Source: Nemophila menziesii (lineage: Eukaryota; Streptophyta; Magnoliopsida; Boraginales; Hydrophyllaceae). Taken from it: a DNA stretch of 64,000 nucleotides. Positions 56,352 through 64,000 of the stretch are shown in pieces. The stretch lies in the NCBI GenBank assembly GCA_029959085.1, contig JARWIR010000001.1:72416899-72480898 (forward strand). The letters run 5' to 3'. Position 1 is the stretch's first letter. Each line of letters begins with the position of its first letter. The notes under the pieces are model-generated. The model worked only from the letters and a program-made list of their open reading frames with translations, did no database searches and was not told the DNA's origin. Made by a program: the position numbers and the translations under genes.

Positions 56352-57562
56352 TTATCCCTTGAGTATGTAACCTCCCCAGCAGTGAGTGAGGTTATGTATG
56401 TCTACAATTCGCAGCTTTTGACCTCTTGGAGGTTGTATCTCTATTAATATTGGTGTTACTACTCGAGTAACAACAAATGGTCCCATCCACTCATTTTTGA
56501 ATCCTCGTGGTCTATTCTCTTGTTTGGAGGCCTTCCATGCGACCATGGTTCCGACCCCAAACTCATCTTTGGATCTCTTCTTCACAGGTTCATGGTGGTG
56601 GTTCTTCTCCTTAACCTCTTTAGATACTTCTGGAACAATGGGGAACTCAAGTGGCTCCTCCTCTAGAATTTTGTCTAAAACAAGGGATGTTTCAGAACTT
56701 GCTTTTGTTAAGAGGGCCACGTCTTCAACCTCGATCTCTACACTTGCATTCTCATTCGTTTCCGGAATAGCTTTTGTGACTACTTGTTGCGGTGTGAGTT
56801 CTTTTGTATTACTTTCAAGCATTTGGGTGTAGGATTTGTCTTGACACACCTCTACAAATTCTTTATCGATGTCACCGTTTGAATGATTTGTCGTTATTGG
56901 ATTTGGAGGTGACATCAATGGAGTACTAGGTGGTGAATCCATCCTAGTATCTTCTTCTTCTATCTCTTTTCTAACCAAGACCTCAATATTTACTTCCTCT
57001 AAACACGCCTTGGCTAGGTTTTCCATGGATGTAATCGTCCCTTCACAAGGTGTAAATTCAATTTCGACTCCATTACCAACAATTGACTCATCTATGCTTA
57101 GCGTGGTTGATTCTTCTATTGTTGGAATCTCTAGTTCACTAGGTGCAACTTGTGGCGATTCCACTTCCTCCTCTTCTTGAAGGCAAAACTCTGTGGCTAC
57201 ATCGAACCAAACATCGCTATCAATTTGAATGGCTTCATCATTTAAATTTGTACTTTGGCCTGTTTGCATAGATGGTACTTGTTGTAATTGCTCAATTGTT
57301 TCTGTGAGTTGCGTCAATCGTTGCTCCATTAATTGATGGCTTTGTTGCATGACTTGCACTAATGATATGATAGCATCGATTTTCACATTACTCTTTAGTA
57401 TATTATCCGTTGTGGCCTTCATGAAACAACTGAAGGAGTCCTCCAACTTCTTGAGCTATTATAATGATCTGTCAAGCTTCCGCGTGTTAGATCCATGAAT
57501 TGTTGTACTGGTATATAACAGGTCTGTATTGGAACTTGGTCTTGATAGGGGAAAACCTCCAT
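56352..57562 (-). pseudogene. Single ORF of element D: acidic protein with integrase C-terminal tail
   Basis: Starts at the ATG at 57562 (MEVFPYQDQVPIQTCY), with one frame change near 57450, then 364 open codons. After the shift: a coiled-coil-like stretch (LMEQRLTQLTETIEQLQQV), a long acidic, Glu/Thr/Ser-rich linker, then a C-terminal tail KDEFGVGTMVAWKASK, FKNEWMGPFVVTRV and HCWGGYILKG. The tail matches that of B and the position of the E integrase tail ([12 protein letters not shown] ... YHGG). The coiled coil may be the gag C-terminal region. No protease motif, no zinc knuckle, no catalytic domain. Apart from the one shift it is open, notable for a non-autonomous copy. Confidence 0.7.
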
Positions 57563-57668
57563 TCCTAAAGAAAAACCTGAAAAGAGACTAAAACAAAACA
57601 AACGTAAAACTGAAAACAACTAAAACTACCAACCTAACTTAAACACAAAATAAAATAACCGCTTTAAA

Positions 57669-57686
57669 TCCCCGGCAGCGGCACCA
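57669..57686 (-). other. Primer-binding site of element D
   Basis: Minus strand TGGTGCCGCTGCCGGGGA, one C-to-T change from the copies in A, B and E. Confidence 0.85.
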
Positions 57687-57692
57687 AAAACT

Positions 57693-59431
57693 TGGTGGGT
57701 CCTTGTGTGTTATAAAATAATGAAATAAAAGCAAAGGAATAAAGGATCCACAGACCGCAAGTGTACGGGTCGTACCAAGTAATAGATAAGTAAAAAGGGA
57801 TTATCGTCTCCACAGGGATTTAAGTAGTTATTCTAAATATGTGTTCAATATCAGAATTGGTAGTTTTAATTGCTAAAGATAAATAATAAAGGAGTTTGTT
57901 TTCTAATTAAGTAAATAATAAAATATACAATAAAATAAACAATTAATAATTATGCAAGAAAGATAAGAATATGCAAGTATGAATCTATCCTATTGAATCT
58001 ATGATTACTAAGAATAAGGGTGAATGGGAAATTTCGCAATAGTCGGGAATCTACTATCTCCTAGCCCCCGTCAGGGTGGACCTAGAAGCTATCCTACGGT
58101 ATTACAAACCCCGTCAGGGCGATTATAAGCTACTTTCAGATGAATACTATTTTACCTCATTGCCTACGTGGTTAGTCAAACCCGTCAGGGTCAAATAACG
58201 GATACCACGCGTCTATATTCTATTTCTGTAATTAAACCCCCCGTCAAGGTGATCACTTCCCCACCAAAGTGAATAGCCTAATTACTAAAACCTACCCTTG
58301 ATTCGCGACGTCAATGATAGTGAATAAACACAGAATATAGTCAATGGAAATTAAGAACCAATTCAATTAAATATTAAAATCCCAGATTCAAATTAAAACA
58401 GAAAAACAATAATCAATGGTTCATATAATTACAATCCTAAAGAGAAATTATGCATAAATAAACTTCTTAGATAAATAGCTTAGAAATACCTCATAGACAA
58501 AATAGATCTAATACTACATTACCCAAAGAATAGAGATGGAGAAGTGTTGAATTGATGTATTTAGGCTCAAGCTCTTGCTTCTTCCTCCTCTAGATCCTCT
58601 TGATTGCTTCTATGATGAATTATATGTTTATATTAAGCTTATGCAGCCAAGGGATAATTTTCTAAGGTTTAGAGCTGGTATTTATAGGTGCTAGGTCGAA
58701 TTACTTGGAGTGGAAGACAAGTCAAGGACTCTTTAATTCGTAACCCTAAAATCTAGGAAAGGTAAGCTGATTTGATTTGGTCATATCTTTTTCAATACTT
58801 ATCCGTTTGAGGAGTTCCAATATATGAAACTGCTTGTCTCGGAAAGAGCTTTCCATTGGTACAGACCATTCTTCCAGAATCCATGCCAATATTTAGTTAT
58901 GGAATTATCTTTAAAACGTGGCTGGAATTTCAGATTCACAAGGCAGCTTTATCTTTTCCTAATTGAACTCTACTTCCTTCTATCTCCAGATTTCTTCAAG
59001 ATCTTCTTTCCTTATCTCCTTAGAATTTATTTAGCATCTAATTTATTTCCATATTATCTCTAAAGCTTCACATTAAATAAATAATTAAACCGCATATGCT
59101 TTGAAAATAATAAATCATTAAATCAAGACTAGAAATAAGAAAGTGCAATTTAAATTCAAGAAACTCGACTAACACACTAGAAATATTCTAAGACTTTAAT
59201 TCTTACTTCTCCTCCTTGGATTGGTTTCTTATGAAATTTATAAACCTACTAACTTGGCACTAAAAATAAGTAAATTAACGCACAAAAGCTCTATAAATGC
59301 AAATAGTCAAATTCCAAGGGGAGAAAGTGCAATATTGCCATTTAAGCACTAAAGTCAATATAAAAAGACCATTTTCACTCTAAAATGATGTCTCCTAAGG
59401 GATTATATTTAGACCAAAAAGGGAGACATCA
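57693..59431 (-). mobile_element. 5' LTR of element D
   Basis: TGGTGGGTCC ... GGGAGACATCA, 1739 bp, complete. Inner arm GATGTCTCC near 59388. Minus-strand TATA box CACCTATAAATACC near 58683. Leader hairpin 58058-58088. Confidence 0.9.
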
Positions 59432-62331
59432 CCAGCACACTTGAGGTATGCACATTTAGGTTCTAATGGCACTCTACCTTTTATTGTTTCAGCAAATTTA
59501 ACTGGTCCTCAAGAAGATAAACTGTTGCGTGTACTAAGAGCTAATAAAGAGGCGATTGGTTGGACTATTTCTGACATCAAAGGTATTAGTCCTTCCTATT
59601 GCCAACACAAAATTATTCAGGATGATGAAAGTGCACGTTCAGTTGAAGGCCAAAGGAGATTAATGCCAGCTATGAAAGAAGTGGTGAGGAAAGAAGTCAT
59701 TAAGCTACTAGATGCGGGAATCATCTGTTCTATATCTAGTAGTGAGTGGGTAACTCCGGTTCAATGCGTACCAAAGAAGGGTGGTATCACTACCGTCCTA
59801 AATGCTCAGAATGAAGCCATTCCCTCGAGGACCGTTGTTGACTGAAGAGTGTGTATGGATAATCATAAGTTGAACAAGGCTAGTAGAAAAGATCACTTCC
59901 CTCTTCCTTTGATAGATCAGATGTTAAATAAATTGGCTGGTAGGGACTATAATTGATTTTTGGATAGATATTCAGGATATAACCAGATTTATGTAGATCC
60001 GAAAGACCAACACACGACCACCTTTACATGCCCTTTTGGTACCTTCGCTTTTTGAAGGATGCCATTTGGACTATGTAATGCACCTGCTACTTTTCAGAGA
60101 TGTATGATGGCAATTTTCTGGGACATGATCGATAATTTCCTTGAGGTATTTATGGATGACTTTTCTGTGTTTGGTGATAACTTTGAAGAGTGTTTACAAA
60201 ACTTGGAGAAGGTGTTGATTAGATGCAAGGAGACTGATTTGGTTTTGAACTAGGAAAAATGTCATTTTATGGTTTGTGAAGGTATAGTGTTTGGACACAA
60301 GGGTTCGCGTTCAGGATTAGAAGTTGATCGTGCTAAGATTGAGGTAATCAAGACTCTTCCTCCTCAGATTTCTGTTAAAGGGGTAAGAAGCTTTCTAGGC
60401 CATGCTGGGTTTTATCGTCGTTTCATTAAAAAAATTTCTAAGATCGCTAAGCTATTGTGTAAATTACTCGAGAAGGACACCAAATTCCTTTTTGATGAAG
60501 CTTGCATTGTGGCATTTCAAGAGATTAAAGAGAAGCTTATTACTGCGCCTATTGTATTACATCCTGATTGGAAGATTCTGTTTGAAGTTATGTGTGATGC
60601 TAGTGATTTAGCTATGGGTGTTGTGTTAGGTCAAAGAAAATATAAGGTATTTCATTCTATCTACTATGTGAGTAAGACTTTCACTAGCGCTCAGATTAAT
60701 TATACTGTGACTGAGAAGGAACTATTAGCTGTTGTGTATGCATTTGACAAGTTTCGTACCTACCTCCTTGGGGCAAAAATTGTTGTGTTTACCGATCATT
60801 CTGCTATTAAGTAACTCATGGAGAAGAAATATGCTAAGCCATGCTTAATTAAAAGGGTTTTGTTGTTACAATAGTTTGATTTAGAGATTCAAGATAGAAA
60901 AGGTTGTGATAATCAAGTTGCAAATAATTTGTATCGTCTTGAAGGTTCTGAGTCTGATAGTGGGCCCGAGTTGGTTAGAGAGGAGTTTCCTGATGAGAGT
61001 CTATTTGCCATATATGATGGTACCCCTTGGTATGCAGACATCGTGAATATTATTGTGAGTGGCAACTTTCCTCAAGGGGTCACTTCTCAAGAAAGAAAGA
61101 GGTTAAGTCACCGTACAAAACAGTTCTTTTGGGAGGATCCCTTCCTCTAAAAAGTATGTAATGACCAGATGGTGAGAAGATGCATACCTGAGAAAGATGT
61201 TTTGTCAGTAGTTGCAGGTTGTTACGATTCACCCTATGGAGGACATTTCAAAGGTGACCGCACAACTGCTAAGGTACTACAGTCCGGTTTTTATTGGCCT
61301 ACTTTACATAAGGATTGTCATGAATATGTTAAGAGATGTCATAGATGCCAGTTTACTGGTAATATATCTAAGAGGGATGAGATGCCACGTAATAATGTAC
61401 TTGAAGTTGAAATATTTGATGTTTGGGGTATTGATTTCATGGGTCCCTTTGTACCATCCAAGGAAATCAATACATCCTATTAGCTGTTGATTATGTGTCT
61501 AAATGGGTAGATGTTGTAGCTCTACCAACTCACGATTCACGGGTAGTAATTAGATTTTTTAAGTCACACATCTTCACTAGACATGGTTCGGTTAGAGTTA
61601 TTATCAGTGATGGAGGTTCTCACTTCGTGAACAAATATTTGAAGACAGTTCTAGAGAAGTATGGGGTGAGGCATCGTATATCTACCGCTTATCATCCACA
61701 AGCCAATGGTCAAGCTGAGGTTTCTAACCGAGAGGTCAAATCCATTCTAGAGAAGACTGTTGGTCCCACAAGAAAAGATTGGTCAATGAAGTTAGATGAT
61801 GCATTGTGGGCTTATCGTACCGCGTTCAAAACTCCAGTTGGTGCATCTCCGTATCGTATAGTTTATTGTAAGACTTGTCACTTACCTCTTGAACTTGAAT
61901 TAGGTGCATATTGGGCTATAGCGCAGTTAAAATTGGATCCTACTTTAGCCAGTGAAGATCGTATGATGAAGTTGAATGAAATTGATGAGTTTTGATTACA
62001 TGCCTATGAGAATGATAAACTTTATAAAGATAATACTAAGAGATGGCAAGATAGTCGTATCCATGAAAAGAGTTTTGAAGTTGGACAAAGGGTCTCAAAA
62101 TACAACTCCAAGTTCAGTAATTATCCAGGTAAGTTGAGATCGAAATGGTCTGGTCCTTACATTGTGACCAAAGTTATGCCTCATGGAGCCATAGAGATTG
62201 AACACCCAATCGATCACCGCACCTTCATGGTGAATGGTCATCGATTGAAGATTTATCATGGAGGCGAAGATATCAATCGCTCAGAAGATCCACATCCCGG
62301 AGAGGTCAAGTACCTCCTCGAAGCTCCCTAG
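59432..62331 (+). pseudogene. pol: pol of element C, RT to integrase (broken)
   Basis: Continues the frame cut at 39404. RT: EGQRRLMPAMKE, QCVPKKGGITT, then a TGA at the Trp codon after VVD (same codon as the TAG in E), [11 protein letters not shown] and FMDD (about 60150-60160). RNase [37 protein letters not shown] then stop. Integrase: [35 protein letters not shown], a one-base loss near 61462, [21 protein letters not shown], tail [12 protein letters not shown]. About ten stops and one frameshift. Ends after LLEAP at 62331. Confidence 0.88.
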
Positions 62332-63376
62332 AAGCGAGAGGTAACCCGTCGAGCTTAACGACGTTAAACAAAATCCAATTCATTTGTATATTAGTTTCAT
62401 GTTTTTTTAGATCGTAGTATAAATTAGAGTAATTGTGGTTTATTAGTGTTTATTTTTAAGAAATGAGAAAGGTTTGGTGTTTTTATGATTTCAGGAGTAA
62501 AAAGGTCATGAGTTTAGGGTAGTTATGTAGAAAAAGAAGAAATTTGTGGTTGCAACACAGGAGCTAACTGGGAAGCCGATTATCGCTGATCGAGAACTCG
62601 GTAAGAAACTGGTTGATCAGCCACGTAGACGCAAGAGCTTGTGTCTGAACTTGCGCCTATCGACACTGACCGAGAACCCGATTAGACGACAACCGGGAAC
62701 CTGGTGGTTGCGCTGTAGGTCCATAACTCTCTGACCTGTGCGTAATGGAAGACACAACACATTGCGTCTAAGGCTGCGTTTGGAGTCGCGCTCATCGACG
62801 AACAACCGGGAACCCGGTTGCTAGCTGACTAGGAACCCGGTCTCAGAGGGAAACTCTCTGACCTGTGCATAACACAGACGCAAGGTCGAGTTGCGTCCAG
62901 AAAAAAAAAGAAAAAAAACTGGAAAATTCGCGCCGACACAGCGCCGAAAACCGAGAAGCCGGTCATCACTAACCGGGAACCCGGTTGCGCAACAGAAGAG
63001 GCGGTTTTGGCAAGGTTTGACCTATATTTTTGACTTCCTTTACAAGTTAGCCTCCAATTCCATTTTCTAGCTTCACACCACTCCGAAAATCATCATCAAA
63101 ACACAATATAATCATCAAATCCTACCCTCAGACACCACATAACACACAACCAACTCATAATCCTTCCAAAACACCATCAAAATTCAATTTTTCTCCAAGA
63201 ATCTTTCTTCATCCACACTTTAAATTGAGTCATAAATCCTCTCCAAACACATCAAATAGACTTTACCCATATCATATCTCACCTTAATCTTATTTCTTCT
63301 ATCCTCAAAACATCAAATTTCAAAACTTTTCTCTAGTTTTTAGATTTTTGAAGTTTTGAGTTTGGGGTGAGTTGAG
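62332..63376 (+). repeat. pol-ORF2 spacer of element C with ACCGGGAACCCGGT repeats
   Basis: GGTAACCCGTCGAGCTTAACG follows the pol stop, as in A and E. Bases 62560-62985 carry about eight intact or decayed ACCGGGAACCCGGT copies and several GCGTCTA/GACGCA words. Then an AT-rich stretch and GAGTTTGGGGTG (63357) just before the ORF2 start. Confidence 0.75.
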
Positions 63377-64000
63377 ATGACAAACCGGACTGATTCATTT
63401 GGCTATAACAGGTGGAACACTCCACAAGAAAGAGCTATTGAGATTTCAGATTCGGGACCTAAACGCAAGATTGGAGAAGTTAAGACTGCTATGAAGAGGA
63501 AAGGAAACCCAAGTAAGGATACTCCTAAAAATCCTACCTTGGTAGATGAAGAAGAAGAAGAAGAAGAAGAGGTTGAAGATGAAACTCCTAGCGAACCCAT
63601 TCCATACCAGAGAGCTATACGATGATGGCCCATAAGCCAAAGAGAGTTATGGTTAGTTGGACTGATCAAGTTCAAGACATAATTGCTTATTCGAAGTTTG
63701 ATGTTGAGAAAAGATTCCCTCCAGGTATTAGGAACAGTGAGTTTAAAGGTTATGTTATTACTTGTGATAAGTTTGGGTTGACAGAATTGAGACAGAGGGA
63801 CCTCACATACATCCCTTCTTTGTTGCGTGAAATCTATGAAGAATCATCTTTTGCAAATAAATAGTCAATTATCATACGCAAAAAGGTATTTCCTTTCTCA
63901 ATTGAGCTTATTCGAAAAACATTGAAATTACCAAACTTCACTGGTCCTTGCCCATATAAAGAAACACTTAATGATCCATCTTTTACTTGGAGTCTCTTTG
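63377..64000 (+). pseudogene. ORF2 of element C (broken, continues past window)
   Basis: Starts MTNRTDSFGYNRWNTPQ at 63377, homologous to E. An acidic run (DEEEEEEEEVEDE) is followed by a stop and shift near 63625; then HKPKRVMVSWTDQ, a TAG at 63862-63864, and VFPFSIELIRKTLKLPNF in the last bases. The C-terminus is outside the window. Confidence 0.82.

Larger units (their letters stand above)
39405..59431 (-). mobile_element. Element D, non-autonomous Athila-like retrotransposon
   Basis: Minus-strand element with CCAGC at 39400-39404 and 59432-59436. 5' LTR 59431-57693, PBS 57686-57669, one ORF (57562-56352), GC-rich spacer, untranslated region with two hairpins, polypurine tract, 3' LTR 53825-53251 plus 40344-39405. 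Element E is inserted in the 3' LTR. The internal region is only 3867 bp with no protease, RT, RNase H, integrase core or ORF2. By eye the two LTRs differ at about 17 of 940 aligned bases. Confidence 0.88.
9647..64000 (+). mobile_element. Element C, autonomous-type Athila-like retrotransposon (split, 3' end outside window)
   Basis: Plus-strand element in four visible pieces: 9647-11056 (5' LTR left part), 36494-39404 (LTR end, PBS, gag, protease), 59432-64000 (rest of pol, spacer, ORF2). B splits its LTR and D splits its pol, each leaving a perfect 5-bp duplication that lets the pieces be joined unambiguously. It lies inside G (left flank CTTAC). Coding regions carry many stops and frameshifts, so it is dead. 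Its 3' LTR is not in the window. Confidence 0.85.

Overview
The window is nuclear DNA of a flowering plant, most likely a eudicot. It holds a GT-AG split plant gene, AT-rich intergenic DNA, and Ty3/gypsy retrotransposons of the plant Athila type: a primer-binding site matching tRNA-Asp (TGGCGCCGCTGCCGGGGA), long LTRs, a gag-pol, and an extra ORF downstream of pol. I cannot name the species from sequence alone. Only one host gene is visible.

Bases 1-2815 (minus strand) carry the first five exons of a tonoplast sugar transporter (TST/TMT family). The reading frame is intact and the last ~45 residues lie left of base 1. Its leader and promoter occupy roughly 2816-3560. Small inverted-repeat elements and a decayed CACTA transposon with a DUF4216 remnant follow, up to 5686.

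From 5687 to the right edge almost everything is nested LTR retrotransposon. I call the elements A-E, G and H. The CACTA remnant is cut by LTR H (+, from 5687). H is cut by G (-, from 6659). G is cut by C (+, from 9647, running past the right edge). C was hit twice. In its 5' LTR sits B (-, 11057-36488, target duplication CATTT). In its pol sits D (-, 39405-59431, duplication CCAGC). A (+, 11768-25756, duplication AGTAG) lies inside the 3' LTR of B. E (-, 40345-53246) lies inside the 3' LTR of D. Two solo LTRs (18942-20331 inside A, duplication AAGAT; 33086-34812 inside B, duplication CAAAC) and two small DNA transposons (34295-34485 and 45597-46187) complete the stack.

A, C and E are gag-pol-ORF2 elements. 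E is the youngest. Its gag-pol lies in a single frame broken by three TAG codons and its 438-codon ORF2 is open. A and C carry many stops and frameshifts. B and D are non-autonomous: B keeps gag, protease and an integrase C-terminal tail plus a decayed ORF2; D keeps one acidic ORF ending in the same kind of integrase tail. Neither shows reverse transcriptase, RNase H or the integrase core.

The most interesting signals are non-coding and shared by autonomous and non-autonomous copies: four small hairpins whose arms change in compensating ways between elements (LTR 5' end, LTR leader, just after ORF2, just before the polypurine tract), clusters of GC-rich quasi-palindromes between pol and ORF2, and several internal copies of a polypurine-like GAGTTTGGGGTG motif. 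They are candidates for cis-acting signals that let defective copies use the machinery of intact ones.
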